64,000 bases of DNA from Pseudomonas sp. REP124 (GTDB lineage: Bacteria > Pseudomonadota > Gammaproteobacteria > Pseudomonadales > Pseudomonadaceae): positions 48,685 to 112,684 of the forward strand of contig NZ_JAIQWX010000003.1 of assembly GCF_020164475.1 (NCBI RefSeq), written 5' to 3'. A program made the translations under genes and the position numbers. Within the stretch, counting starts at the first letter, position 1. Each line of letters opens with the position of its first letter. Below, piece after piece: positions 49,065 to 58,856 of this stretch. The notes under the pieces are model-generated. The model was given only the letters and a program-made list of their open reading frames with translations, searched no databases and was not told the origin of the DNA.

Positions 49065-51887
49065 TTAGGGGGCAGGCTCCCCGCACAGGGCTTCGAGCGC
49101 CTGCGTCACCTCGATGAGGTCGCGGGTCTCGAAGCCCTCGCTGCAGCGCGCGTAGACCTCCTCCAGCAGCGCCCGGGCTTCCCGAGGCCTGCCCTGGGAG
49201 GCCTTGAACCGCGCCAGGCTCAGCGCGACCCGCAGTTCCCAGCCGAGTGCGGATTGCTCCCTGGCGCAGTCCAGGGACTGGGCCAGCATATCTTCGAGGG
49301 GCTCCTGCTGGCCCTGTGGCAGACCCTGCATCACCTCGACGCGGGTACGCAGCAGGTCGGCCAGGTTGAACGCGCCGTCGGTTTTCTCCGCCAGGTCGAT
49401 GGCCTCGTCTATGGCCGCCAGCGCGGCCAGGGCATCGCCGCTGGCGAACTGCGCCTCCGCCAGTGCCTGCAAGGCATCCGTGCGCACCACGCTCATCTTC
49501 GGTGGCGGCAGCATGTCCAGGCACTGCCGGAGGTGCACAACCGCAGCCGGGAAACTGCCGCGCGCATGCAGCAGCAGGCCCTTGAGGAAATGCACGACCT
49601 GGCTGCGCACCGCCACCTTGTAGTCGTTGGCGACGCTCTCCAGCTCCTGGATGAGCTTCTCGGCCAGGTCCGTCAGGCCATTTCCCAGCAGGATGGGGAA
49701 ACACAAGGTTGCGCTCAGGTAGAAGGAGTCCGGGTGGCGCCGGCTCTCCTCAATGGCGCCGAGGGCCAACTGCAGCCCTTGGATTGGCAGGCCGCGCATC
49801 CACTTGACGCGCGCCATGCCGAGACCAGCGACCACCTGCTCCTTGAGCTCGAAATAGTGCAGCGGCCGCAGCTCGTGCCGCGCGACCAGCTCGACGCTGG
49901 CACCATAGCTGTCGTCGGCCGCCCGCTGGAAGCCCCTGAAATGCCTCGACGAGCCTTCCATCCAGCGCGCGATGACGGCTTCGTCATGGCCGCCCTGGGC
50001 GCAGGCCATGGCGGCGTACTCTTCGCTGACGGACAGGGACTCAGCGAACCTGCCATTGGCCATCCGCGCCAGATGCAGGCCGGCGAGGAATTGGAACGCC
50101 GACTTGACGTCGCCCAGCTCGCGGGACAGCGCCAGGCCGCGCTCCACCACATGGGTCATCTCACCGTCGTAGTCGCCACCGGAGTAGTAGGTGATGGCCG
50201 CCGACTCCAGCAAGCCGAGCTCAATGCTAGACGAGCGCAGCGACTCCGGCAGCAGCTTCAGGGCCCGCTCGCAGCAGCGCTTGCACTCCCGGAACAGGCC
50301 AAGCTCCAGGAGCAGCGGCGCAGCCATGCCACTGATTTCCACCGCCAGGGCGAGGTCCTGCCGGGAGGTGAAGGCCCACTCCATCGCCGCGCGAACATTG
50401 CCAATCTCCGGTGCGCAGGTCAGTGCGTCGGCGCTTTCCGGCCGTGCCTGGCGGCCTACATGGATGCACAGCTGCTGCGCGTAATACAGCGCATGCCGGC
50501 GCGCGATCTCGTCGCGCCCCTGGAGCTTGGCCAGGCGGGTCGCGGCATAGGCCCTGGTGGTTTCGAGCAGACGGATCTGGACTTCGTCGTTCAGCGAACT
50601 CACGGCCACCAGTGACTTGTCCACCAGATCACCGATAGCCTCGGCCACCTGGAAGGCGCTGAACAGCTCATCCGAGGCCACGGCCACGGCGGCGCCAATG
50701 GGAAACTCCCCACAGAATACCGACAGCCGGTACAACACCTGCCGATCATGTTCAGTGAGCAGGTTGTGGCTCCAGTCGATCATCGCCTCCACCGTCTGCT
50801 GCCGTGGGCAGGCATCCCGGCGGCCCTGCCAGTGCAAGGCGAACTGGTTCTCCAGCAGGTCGGCGACACCCTTGATGCCGTAGGTCCCGACCCGGCTGGC
50901 CACCAGGCCGATGACGTGGGGATTGCCGTCCAGACGTCGACACAGGGCAGCCACGATGGGGGCGTCGTCGTCGCTTAGGCCGCCCCGCACACCGCCTTCC
51001 CGTGCACGCTCCATGAACAGCTGGATGGCGGGCCATTCCATGGCCTGTTGCGCGGACAGGCGGCCGGTGTTGGGTGGCGACGCCAGGGGGCGCAGCAGGT
51101 AGACGAATTCCTCGCTGACCCGCAGCGCTTCCCGACTGGTGGCAAGGAAGCTCACGCTGCTGCATCCCTCGAGTACCCGCCCACAGAGTGCCGCCGCCGC
51201 GCCAACCAAGTGCTCGCAGTTGTCGAGCACGATCAGCGTTCTGCGCGTCGACAGCACTTCTAACAAGCCGGGGAACAGCTCGGCGCCCGGGCTGGTGTAG
51301 CCGACCGCGCAGGCCAGCGCCTCCGCGACCATCTCGTCGCAGTCCAGGGTGCTCAGGTCCACGAAGAAGATCGCTTCTTGGAACAGATCGTGCTGGCCAT
51401 GGCCGACGAGCACGGCGAGAGTGGTCTTGCCCACGCCGGCGCCGCCGACCACCGTGACCAGGCGGCTGTCCTGGATTGCCTGGGAGAGTTCGACGACGGC
51501 TTCTTCCCGCCCCACGGCGCCCTTCAAGGGCAATGGGAAATTGAACAGCGACGGCGCCTTGGCCTCTGTCGTGGTTCGCGCCACCTCGGCCACGAAGCAG
51601 TAGCCACGCCTGGCGACACTGGCGATGTAGCGCGCGCCGTCCTGGCCGCAGCCTAGAGCGCGGCGGATGTTCGCCACCTGTACGCGCACGTTGGAGTCTT
51701 CCACCACCAGGTCCGGCCAGGCAATCGCCATTAGCTCCCGGCAGGTCAGGACCTTGCCGTTGCACTCCACCAGGGCGGTCAGGATGTCGAACGCGCGACT
51801 CCCTAGGGGCATCTCCGCGCCGTCCTTGCGCAGGATGCGGGTGCTAGGGGACAGGAGGAACGGGCCGAAGGTGAACGTGTTGCTCAT
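49065..51887 (-). CDS. Winged-helix regulator with NTPase and TPR domains
   Basis: 940 residues. Trans_reg_C (OmpR/PhoB-type) winged helix at 1-100 (LGSRAFDILTALVECNGKVL, ARYIASVARRGYCFV). NB-ARC/AAA-type NTPase with Walker A GGAGVGKTT (148-156), Walker B-like RRTLIVLDNCEHL, and LATSREALRVSEE. The C-terminal half is helical TPR-like. By family it is a transcription activator whose NTPase/TPR part senses a ligand or partner (AfsR/MalT-like logic). Convergent with the betaine-binding gene. GC-rich like its neighbours. Confidence 0.85.
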   Translation of the reverse strand: MSNTFTFGPFLLSPSTRILRKDGAEMPLGSRAFDILTALVECNGKVLTCRELMAIAWPDLVVEDSNVRVQVANIRRALGCGQDGARYIASVARRGYCFVAEVARTTTEAKAPSLFNFPLPLKGAVGREEAVVELSQAIQDSRLVTVVGGAGVGKTTLAVLVGHGQHDLFQEAIFFVDLSTLDCDEMVAEALACAVGYTSPGAELFPGLLEVLSTRRTLIVLDNCEHLVGAAAALCGRVLEGCSSVSFLATSREALRVSEEFVYLLRPLASPPNTGRLSAQQAMEWPAIQLFMERAREGGVRGGLSDDDAPIVAALCRRLDGNPHVIGLVASRVGTYGIKGVADLLENQFALHWQGRRDACPRQQTVEAMIDWSHNLLTEHDRQVLYRLSVFCGEFPIGAAVAVASDELFSAFQVAEAIGDLVDKSLVAVSSLNDEVQIRLLETTRAYAATRLAKLQGRDEIARRHALYYAQQLCIHVGRQARPESADALTCAPEIGNVRAAMEWAFTSRQDLALAVEISGMAAPLLLELGLFRECKRCCERALKLLPESLRSSSIELGLLESAAITYYSGGDYDGEMTHVVERGLALSRELGDVKSAFQFLAGLHLARMANGRFAESLSVSEEYAAMACAQGGHDEAVIARWMEGSSRHFRGFQRAADDSYGASVELVARHELRPLHYFELKEQVVAGLGMARVKWMRGLPIQGLQLALGAIEESRRHPDSFYLSATLCFPILLGNGLTDLAEKLIQELESVANDYKVAVRSQVVHFLKGLLLHARGSFPAAVVHLRQCLDMLPPPKMSVVRTDALQALAEAQFASGDALAALAAIDEAIDLAEKTDGAFNLADLLRTRVEVMQGLPQGQQEPLEDMLAQSLDCAREQSALGWELRVALSLARFKASQGRPREARALLEEVYARCSEGFETRDLIEVTQALEALCGEPAP

Positions 51888-52146
51888 GGTCTGCTCTCCC
51901 GCGGCCGCATTGGAAATGAGAGATGTTTACGGATTTGGCAGCTATAAGTTTTCTAGTGGATGTTTATGACCAGCGCCAGTCGATAGAGGTTGCATACAGG
52001 TAAATATGGACCCACCGCGACGGCGTGCGCGCCCAGCGGGCGAATGGCCCAGTTCACAGCGCCCCCATCACGTCTGCCGGCGCTTTTATCAGGGACACGG
52101 ATTATCACGCCTGGGCGGCGCATTATTTGAATAAAGCCAGGAGAAC

Positions 52147-52722
52147 TCACGCCTCGCGTTCACGCACTAACTGGCGAGCAGAGTCTGCAATGACCGGGAG
52201 GGAGCCTGCCAACATCAGAACGTCTTTCAGCACCAGGCGACCTGCACCGGACAAATACGGAAATCCATGCTGGCCATCTCCCAGAGCACCTACCCATGCT
52301 TCCGGTGTTGTGATGAGAAAGGTCAATGTCACCAACGGCGTACCGAAGGCCAACGCACCACCAAGCAATCCCGTGCGACGTGAAATCGGGTTGGAAAGCA
52401 CCAGCAAACCGATCAGGATTTCGACTACACCCAGCCCAGTCGAGAAACCGTAAGTGTTGTTGGCTGTCTGCCAGGCGCGCTTGTCAGCGTTCAACTCGCC
52501 CTCATGAGTCAGGTGCGCCTTGTACTCCTGCGGATGTTCATAAAAGAACGACATGAACGGGCTGTTGGCGACAAAGGGAGTGATGCTGTCGGCCTCATAC
52601 GGGACGAACTTGAGCGCGCCGATCCAAAGGAAAACCACAGCTATCGCGAGCCGCATGAGTGAGGTGCTGAACGTATCGGCCTTGCTGATGATGCGTAGCC
52701 AGGCGGTGAATGAGGTGATCAT
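52147..52722 (-). CDS. DUF417 (YkgB-like) membrane protein
   Basis: 191 residues with four membrane segments. RLAIAVVFLWIGALKFVPYE, ADSITPFVANSPFMSFFY, and TGLGVVEILIGLLVL are DUF417/YkgB features. Function unproven; the family is linked to electrophile and reactive chlorine stress (RclC in E. coli). ATG 52722 with GGAG upstream. Divergent from an AraC-family gene. In E. coli rclR (AraC) sits divergent from rclABC, and this pair may be similar. Confidence 0.82.
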   Translation of the reverse strand: MITSFTAWLRIISKADTFSTSLMRLAIAVVFLWIGALKFVPYEADSITPFVANSPFMSFFYEHPQEYKAHLTHEGELNADKRAWQTANNTYGFSTGLGVVEILIGLLVLSNPISRRTGLLGGALAFGTPLVTLTFLITTPEAWVGALGDGQHGFPYLSGAGRLVLKDVLMLAGSLPVIADSARQLVREREA

Positions 52723-52827
52723 TAGACTTCTCCGAATGTTTGGAATGCGGAGCCAGTCTGAGGTAACGCTAGGGTCTACTTTTGTTCGCGGGAATCAAGT
52801 TTTTGCTCAATCGTCTCAAGGTGCAAA

Positions 52828-53721
52828 ATGAATTCGATCGATAAGCTCATCAGCATGGCCAACGTCCGCGGCAGTCTGGATCTGCGCTGCCAGTTCGAAG
52901 GTGATTGGGCTCGTGAACATGAGCAGGAGGCTTTGGGTAAGGCGCCATACCACATCGTTTTGGCTGGAGAATGCCGTGTGGACTTCCCGGATGGCCATCG
53001 CATCCCGATGCGGGCCGGCGACATTCTGTTGCTACCTGGAGGTGCGCCGCATGTCATGCGTAGCCCAGAGAAGTCCGTGGCTCCCACCGTGCCAAAAATC
53101 ACCCACAAGGGCGCATTGCCGGTCCATCGTATCGGCGGAGCGAGCCTTGACTTCGACATGCTCTGCGGCGGATTTCACTTCAACCGGACCTCACTCCTCT
53201 TCGCGGCTTTGCCTGAGCATCTCGTCATTTCAACGGCCAGTGGGCCGCTGTCGGCTCTGGTGGAGATTCTGCGCGGTGAAGCTGATGGTGATCAGGTGTG
53301 TTCGCGATTCATGCTCGACGCGCTGTCTCAGGCGCTATTCACCCTGATCCTGCGGGCTCATCTGACGAGTGACGGCCAAACGTCGGGCTCATTGGCTCTG
53401 CTCAGTGAAAAGCGCCTCAGCCGAGCGTGGCATGCGATGCTGAGCGACCCTGCAAATGAATGGACTATCGACGGATTGGCAGAAATGGCGACGATGTCCC
53501 GAGCCACCTTCATGCGGGCATTCGTTCGTGTGGCGGGCGCATCACCTTGGGTGCTGTTGACTCAGGTTCGGATGGAAATGGCCTTTAGCCTCTTGAGCCA
53601 TTCCCATCTTGGGCTGAGCGATATTGCCGCGCAGGTTGGATACCAATCCCAGTCGGCGTTCAGCAAGAAATTCAAGGAATTCTATGGCGAGGCACCTGGA
53701 AAAATACGTCGTGAAATATAG
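52828..53721 (+). CDS. AraC-family regulator with cupin_6-type sensor
   Basis: 297 residues. Sensor LISMANVRGSLDLRCQFEGD, HIVLAGECRVDF, RAGDILLLPGGAPH; HTH TIDGLAEMATMSRATFMRAF and DIAAQVGYQSQSAFSKKFKE. ATG 52828 after AAGGTG. Divergent from DUF417. RclR-like regulators use Cys residues in the sensor; here Cys occur at about residues 23, 50, 112 and 154, so redox sensing is possible. Confidence 0.83.
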   Translation: MNSIDKLISMANVRGSLDLRCQFEGDWAREHEQEALGKAPYHIVLAGECRVDFPDGHRIPMRAGDILLLPGGAPHVMRSPEKSVAPTVPKITHKGALPVHRIGGASLDFDMLCGGFHFNRTSLLFAALPEHLVISTASGPLSALVEILRGEADGDQVCSRFMLDALSQALFTLILRAHLTSDGQTSGSLALLSEKRLSRAWHAMLSDPANEWTIDGLAEMATMSRATFMRAFVRVAGASPWVLLTQVRMEMAFSLLSHSHLGLSDIAAQVGYQSQSAFSKKFKEFYGEAPGKIRREI

Positions 53722-53980
53722 TCGGTTGCAGTTGCTACATTTCCAAGCGGTTGGGGTGTCGCGACTCTGTGAGTCATCTCAAAGCGCATGGTGCACGCTG
53801 ATAAGCGCAGAGCATTACAACAGTGCATGCCCCCGATTATGCGATCGCTTGGCAATTCCCTGATCGAAGATCTTGTCGTGTCTGAAACTGCAAAAAAGCC
53901 GGGATCGCCAGCCTGCTTCCAGCGAACCCCTCCCGTCCGGGCTGGTCTTCTGCTGTATCAGCTCTCGGGAACTCGACGTC

Positions 53981-54775
53981 ATGTCCACTCAACAGAGCCT
54001 CATCGTACTCGCACGCGGCGGATATGCCGCCCGTGGCGTTCTCTATCTGATCATCGGGATTTTTGCGCTGTTGGCGGCTGTCGATTCGACCAAACCCAAA
54101 GACAGTGAGAAGAGCCTCGAAGCGTTACTGAGCCAACCCTTTGGCTACGTGCTGGTCGGGCTGGTGGTGATTGGTCTGTTCGCCTACGCGGGATGGCGGG
54201 TATTTCAGGCCATCCGCGACGTTGATCATCACGGTAAGCGATTCAAGGGATTGGTCATTCGTGCAGGTCTGTTGGCCGGTGGTCTTTTCAATGGAGGGCT
54301 GGCGTTCTTTGCCCTGGGATTGCTGATCAGCGGAATCAGAAGTTCAGGTGATTCCAAAGGTGGGCAAACCCGGGATTTGCTGGCGCATGTGCTGTCCTGG
54401 GAAGCATCGAACCTGCTGGTGTATCTGATCGCGCTTTTGCCGCTTGGCGTAGGCATTGCTCACATCATCAAGGGCTGGAAGGCGTCGTTCGAGAAGTACT
54501 TTGAAGCGGATGAAGACGTCATGCAGTACGTCCGTCCGGTGTCTCGGCTTGGCCTCATGGCCCGTGGCGTTGTTTTTATCGAAATCGGCCTGCTGCTGAT
54601 ACTCAGTGGCTCGAATTACCAGGCGCTGCATCCGCCGGGCATGAAGGACGCCCTCGACGCCCTGCAGAATCTGCCGGCTGGCGGGTTGGTCCTGATGTTG
54701 ATGGCCCTGGGGCTGATCGCCTTCTCGGTTTACAGCTTTGCCGAGGCCGCTTGGCGAAAGATAAACGTCACATAG
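53981..54775 (+). CDS. DUF1206 membrane protein
   Basis: 264 residues, six membrane segments in three two-helix repeats. Each repeat starts with a variant of LARGGYAARGVLYLIIG (second: IRAGLLAGGLFNGGLAF; third: RLGLMARGVVFIEIG). ATG 53981; the frame from 53873 is not used because it would precede the first repeat with polar sequence. Unknown function. The gap 53722-53980 has no supported gene. Confidence 0.8.
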   Translation: MSTQQSLIVLARGGYAARGVLYLIIGIFALLAAVDSTKPKDSEKSLEALLSQPFGYVLVGLVVIGLFAYAGWRVFQAIRDVDHHGKRFKGLVIRAGLLAGGLFNGGLAFFALGLLISGIRSSGDSKGGQTRDLLAHVLSWEASNLLVYLIALLPLGVGIAHIIKGWKASFEKYFEADEDVMQYVRPVSRLGLMARGVVFIEIGLLLILSGSNYQALHPPGMKDALDALQNLPAGGLVLMLMALGLIAFSVYSFAEAAWRKINVT

Positions 54776-54801
54776 ATCTGCCTGATCATCGCCTGGCTGA
54801 C

Positions 54802-56394
54802 TCAGGCTTCTGGGACAGAGGTAATCGCAACGCCTTTGCGACCCAATTGTTTGACCCCGTACATGGCCTGATCTGCCGCCTTGAGCAGCGTATCCAGATT
54901 CTGGCCATGAACCGGACACAACGAAACGCCGATGCTGCACGATACCGATAGCTCTCCTGCGCTGGTCATGACCGGTTGCGAGAGACTGCCGAGAACCCTT
55001 GCGGCCTTCGCCTGCGCGTTTTCGAGGTCTTCCAAGTCGGCAATCAGCATTACGAATTCATCGCCGCCGTACCGCGCCGCGGTGTCTCCGGCGCGGGTGC
55101 TGTGCAGCATTCGATTGGCAACCGCTCGCAGAACCTGGTCGCCCACTTCATGGCCGTGACGGTCGTTGATGTCCTTGAAGTGATCCAGGTCGATCACCAG
55201 CAGGGCGAACGGGACGCCTTTCACTTGCCAGTCGGAAAACGCCTGGTTGAACCGTTCGGCAAACAGGTAGCGATTCGGCAATTGCGTGAGGACATCGTGA
55301 GTCGCCAGATAGACCGAACGCTCATGCTCGACATCCGCCCTTTCTATCGCCCTGAAATGCCGAATCAAGACCATCGGCATCAACACCAGTGCCCCGGCGA
55401 GTACCAGCAGAATCATCAACATCTCTTCGGTCAGTACATCCCCGAGACGCAGTTGACGTTCGAACATCAAGGTCATGGGCTGCGATGCACTGCGGATCTC
55501 GACCCTGTCGGTCATTTGCGGCAGGAGCAGACGATCCAGAAATCCCGCTTGTTGAACCTGCGTTGAAAAGATGTCGCTTTCGGATCCCGCAGCGTTCTTC
55601 AGTACGGCAGAGATATGAACCAATGGATCGATGTTGGCTTCGTTCGCGGCCTCCAGCAGCGAATCCGTCCGGATCAACAGCAATGAAACCATCGCGCTCC
55701 CGAAAAAGTTGGGCGCAGCGGTTTCTCGAACATGGGCGGGACGGGTTACGGACTGCATCAGGATGTAGGCGCTATCACCCTCGAACATGGAGAACACCGG
55801 TGATGCGACCGGCTTCTGGCTGCTGCGGGTGCGAGCCAGCGCATAGGAAAGATGGCCCACGGTCTCCAGCCTGACGCCGTAGATCGAACTGGCCCCCGGG
55901 AGGGATGGGTACATGAACAGCACGGGCCAGGTCTCGCCGAGATAGGCCTGTGGCTGAGCGGACTGCTGAGTAAGGCTCGGGAAATCCTTGAGTTCGAAAT
56001 CCGGACGCCAGGTGCGCCGCAGCAACTGTTCAAATGCCGTCTGCTCGGCGATAGGCACCGCACGCGCGGCCTCGAGCATGTAGATATGAGGGTAAGCCGA
56101 TAAAACAGCGGCCGCATACCGTGCCGTCGCCTCGGTATCGCTTTGATCAACGGCTTGCAGAAACGCGGAGAACCCCGAAAGCACCGCTTCGTTGGTATCG
56201 AGCTGATTGCGCACGATCCCGGAAATGTTTTGCACGTACTCGGAGAAATACGTCTGTCGCCGCTGGGTCTCGGACTTCAACAGAAGCAAAGCCGAAAACA
56301 GTACCAGTCCGATAGCCAGCGCAATAAAGCCCATCAGCGAGCTGCGCCGTTTAGTCCATTTCATTTTGCATCGTCCATTGCGCAGATCAGACAT
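54802..56394 (-). CDS. Membrane-bound CHASE-like diguanylate cyclase
   Basis: 530 residues. Two membrane helices (SLMGFIALAIGLVLFSALLLL and EMLMILLVLAGALVLMPMVL) enclose a periplasmic sensor of about 270 residues of the CHASE type (NEAVLSGFSAFLQAV, FMYPSLPG, YGVRL). The cytoplasmic GGDEF domain has an intact active site RYGGDEF and inhibitory I-site RAGD five residues ahead, so it is a feedback-controlled c-di-GMP synthase. ATG 56394 with GCGGGG in front. Convergent with DUF1206. Confidence 0.88.
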   Translation of the reverse strand: MSDLRNGRCKMKWTKRRSSLMGFIALAIGLVLFSALLLLKSETQRRQTYFSEYVQNISGIVRNQLDTNEAVLSGFSAFLQAVDQSDTEATARYAAAVLSAYPHIYMLEAARAVPIAEQTAFEQLLRRTWRPDFELKDFPSLTQQSAQPQAYLGETWPVLFMYPSLPGASSIYGVRLETVGHLSYALARTRSSQKPVASPVFSMFEGDSAYILMQSVTRPAHVRETAAPNFFGSAMVSLLLIRTDSLLEAANEANIDPLVHISAVLKNAAGSESDIFSTQVQQAGFLDRLLLPQMTDRVEIRSASQPMTLMFERQLRLGDVLTEEMLMILLVLAGALVLMPMVLIRHFRAIERADVEHERSVYLATHDVLTQLPNRYLFAERFNQAFSDWQVKGVPFALLVIDLDHFKDINDRHGHEVGDQVLRAVANRMLHSTRAGDTAARYGGDEFVMLIADLEDLENAQAKAARVLGSLSQPVMTSAGELSVSCSIGVSLCPVHGQNLDTLLKAADQAMYGVKQLGRKGVAITSVPEA

Positions 56395-56484
56395 ACTGCC
56401 CCGCTCATCCACAAAAATCATCTGCGATTTAGCCGTGGATAATCGTTTTTACCGGCGAAAAGCCAATGTCAGAGGATGCTATCG

Positions 56485-56727
56485 GTGAAAGTAACCATTG
56501 AAGATTGGGATGGAGACGGCGCCATTCGTATCCCGGATGAAGCCCTGCAAGAGCTGGAACTGGATGTAGGCGACTCGCTGTACCTGATTGAAGAGTTTGT
56601 GGGCAATACCCGGTGTTTTGTTCTTTCAAAAACGCCTCGGGTTGCGGATCGTATCGATGAGCTAAGGGCTGCTTGGAAGAGCGATATGGAGTCGGACGGG
56701 GCTCGGCAGCTTCTGGCTGGCGACTGA
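56485..56727 (+). CDS. AbrB/MazE-like protein, no toxin partner visible
   Basis: 80 residues from GTG 56485, nine bases after AGAGG (an ATG at 56476 sits on that SD). VTIEDWDGDGAIRIPDEALQ and ELELDVGDSLYLIEE follow the SpoVT/AbrB swapped-hairpin pattern of MazE-type antitoxins; the tail could bind a toxin. No gene for a toxin follows; a GC hairpin (AGCCCCGGC..GCCAGGGCT) lies 30 bases on. Confidence 0.65.
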   Translation: MKVTIEDWDGDGAIRIPDEALQELELDVGDSLYLIEEFVGNTRCFVLSKTPRVADRIDELRAAWKSDMESDGARQLLAGD

Positions 56728-56857
56728 TCGCGTGGTCCACTTTGCTACGTTTATGAAAAGCCCCGGCGGGTGCCAGGGCTCAATCTATTGGAATGAAGCG
56801 CTTCCAGTTCATTCCATTTTTTAAAAGTGTGCTCCATCCCAAGCGGGCAGAACCGTC

Positions 56858-56992
56858 TTAATCGTCTTCTTCGTCCAGATAGGAATTCAGGTCCTCGTCC
56901 TCATATTCCTCGTCTTCGTCATATTGAGACGCGAACTCATGGTCAAGAAGATGTTCATGCTCCGGTTCGGGAGCCTCGTTCTCGTTACTCAT
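56858..56992 (-). CDS. Very small acidic protein
   Basis: 44 residues, more than half Asp/Glu: MSNENEAPEPEHEHLLD, then YDEDEEYEDEDLNSYLDEED. ATG 56992 with GAAGG seven bases upstream. Probably a disordered acidic protein; no known function. It is too short for routine gene callers. AT-richer surroundings. Confidence 0.55.
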   Translation of the reverse strand: MSNENEAPEPEHEHLLDHEFASQYDEDEEYEDEDLNSYLDEEDD

Positions 56993-57123
56993 GACATGAC
57001 CTTCCAATACAAATTAATGACGCGGGCTATATATCGATCGAGAACCGATGAGTCAAAACTTATCTATGAGTGCCCCTCTCTATGAAAGCAGCTCTCTATG
57101 AATGCACCTCTCTATGAATGCAC

Positions 57124-57342
57124 CTATGGAAGTGCTCCTGCGTCACCCTCGTCCGACTTGTGCGCCGCCTCTCGCCCCGCCCGACAGCTTCTGCACAACA
57201 CCGGCGCGGGCGTCCAGTTGCAGTGGTACCGGAATGGCAAGTGGCAAGCCTCACACGTCGCCTCCGGCCATTCCTTATCCCTGCGATCCTTTGCCAGGGA
57301 GGCTTTCAACTTGCGCATCGAATCGTGACTGTTCGGGCTCAT
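57124..57342 (-). CDS. Small zinc-ribbon protein
   Basis: 72 residues. CEACHLPFRYHCNW and, seven residues on, CRSCRAG: a C-x2-C ... C-x2-C pair fit for a zinc ribbon. Basic N-terminus (RKLKASLAKDRRDKEW). ATG 57342 with GGAG six bases upstream. The plus-strand frames over the same bases lack any motif and are taken as shadows. Region 57343-57603 has no other supported gene. Confidence 0.6.
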   Translation of the reverse strand: MSPNSHDSMRKLKASLAKDRRDKEWPEATCEACHLPFRYHCNWTPAPVLCRSCRAGREAAHKSDEGDAGALP

Positions 57343-57603
57343 CGGGCGCTCCATTGTTTTCCCTTTCCCAATGCGTTTGATACTCCAGTGTGGCAGAGGT
57401 TCATGCCCAATTGCGCGACGATTATGCGGTCTTCAGTTGTGGTTATCTTTTTGGCCGAAAATCCCGGCGCGTATCGTAGTCAACTGGCGCAATTCGGAGC
57501 CGCCAAGCGTGCGGATATGTTTGCGCTTGAGCGTTATTGGCAACTCGATTCCGAGTAGTGTTGCAGCGGTGAGCTAAGCTGACCCGAAACCCGAGGATTC
57601 GCG

Positions 57604-57813
57604 ATGCCAAATTCCGACCTGCTCCCTTCGCTGCTGTACAAGATCAACGAGAACCAGCTTGCTCTCGAAGCGGCCATCATGGAGCTCACCAATTGGGCCG
57701 AGCAGCACGGCGCCAAGGACATTGCCGACAACGTGCATGCCGCCCTGGACGTCATCGACAAAAATGAAGAGTTCATCAAGTTGACGCTGGCGGTGTTCAT
57801 GGCGCCGGACTGA
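57604..57813 (+). CDS. Small conserved helical protein
   Basis: 69 residues: LPSLLYKINENQLALEAAIM, ELTNWAEQHGAKDIADNV, ALDVIDKNEEFIKLTLAVFM. Amphipathic helices; probably two- or three-helix bundle. GAGG eight bases before ATG. Function unknown. Confidence 0.65.
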   Translation: MPNSDLLPSLLYKINENQLALEAAIMELTNWAEQHGAKDIADNVHAALDVIDKNEEFIKLTLAVFMAPD

Positions 57814-57847
57814 AACAGCGCTTCCTGCCTCATCCGTGCGCTGGGAG

Positions 57848-58726
57848 CTACGCCAGCTGCATCAACGCCTCTTCCACCGCAGCCACCATGCGGTTGCCCT
57901 TGGCTCCCGGCAGTTTCCACGCCGCGATGACCATCCCCAGCGGCACCGACTGATTGATCGGCGCCACCAGTTCACCGCTGTCCAGATAACGCTGTATGAG
58001 ACTGCGTCGGCCGATCAGCACACCGGACGCCAACAAGGCTTGTTGCACAGCGATGGAATACAGGGAAAACCCCGGCCCGCGCGCCACGAACTTCTGGCCG
58101 GGCATGACCGAGCGGGTCCAGACGTCCCAGTCACTCCATCCCACATCGGCAATGCAGCGCACATCGGCAAGATCCTCTGGTTGACTGATCCGGGCCGCCA
58201 GCGCGGGCACGCAGACCGGCAGAACCTCCTCGACCGCGAGCATGCGTTGACCGCGCTCAAGCTGCTCGGTGTAGAAAAGGCAGAGGTCGAACGGGCTGCG
58301 TTTGAGGTTGGGCGCTTCATCGACGGCGGTGACGGAAATTTCGATGGGCGCCAGCATTTCAGTCAGGCGTGGCAGGCGTGGGCCGATCCACAGTTCGGCC
58401 AGCGCAGGTGAAGTGACGATATGCACCCGCTGCGGGGCAGAGAGTCGGCGCAGGGTTCGGGCGGCTTCCTCCACGGCGTCGAATGCTTCGATGAACTGGT
58501 CCTTCATGCTTTCGCCAAGGGCCGTCAACCGCACGCCCTTGGCATGGCGCTCGAACAGCGCTGCGCCGTATTCGTTCTCAAGCGCCTTGACCTGGGCGGC
58601 GATGGCGCCCGGCGTCACCTTCAGCTCATGGGCCGCCCGGGCGAAACCGCCGAGACGCGCCGAGGCCTCGAAGGCGCGCAGGGCATTGAGTTGCAGGGTG
58701 TGGCGGATGGGAGAGTCGAGAAACAT
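57848..58726 (-). CDS. LysR-family transcriptional regulator
   Basis: 292 residues. HTH QLNALRAFEASARLGGFARA and VTPGAIAAQVKALENEYG; effector domain with DLCLFYTEQLE, WSDWDVW. GcvA-like subgroup. GAGG eight bases before ATG 58726. Divergent from azlCD, which it probably regulates. Confidence 0.85.
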   Translation of the reverse strand: MFLDSPIRHTLQLNALRAFEASARLGGFARAAHELKVTPGAIAAQVKALENEYGAALFERHAKGVRLTALGESMKDQFIEAFDAVEEAARTLRRLSAPQRVHIVTSPALAELWIGPRLPRLTEMLAPIEISVTAVDEAPNLKRSPFDLCLFYTEQLERGQRMLAVEEVLPVCVPALAARISQPEDLADVRCIADVGWSDWDVWTRSVMPGQKFVARGPGFSLYSIAVQQALLASGVLIGRRSLIQRYLDSGELVAPINQSVPLGMVIAAWKLPGAKGNRMVAAVEEALMQLA

Positions 58727-58856
58727 GTCGTGAGCCTCATTTTTTCTAGGCCTAATATTTCAGAAATCTACCGTTGTTCCCAGTTGGCGCCCGCATTATT
58801 TTGATCATGAAACATCTGTTTACGCTCAACGGCCCGCTCAAGCTCAAGGAACTCAA

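Noticed and set aside
49254..50615. 453-codon open frame on the plus strand
   Set aside because: Shadow of the GC-rich winged-helix NTPase gene; low-complexity product without motif.
57118..57558. 146-codon plus-strand frame over the zinc-ribbon gene
   Set aside because: No start with an RBS and no motif; the minus strand has two CxxC pairs and a good RBS. The last part (57403-57558) remains unexplained.
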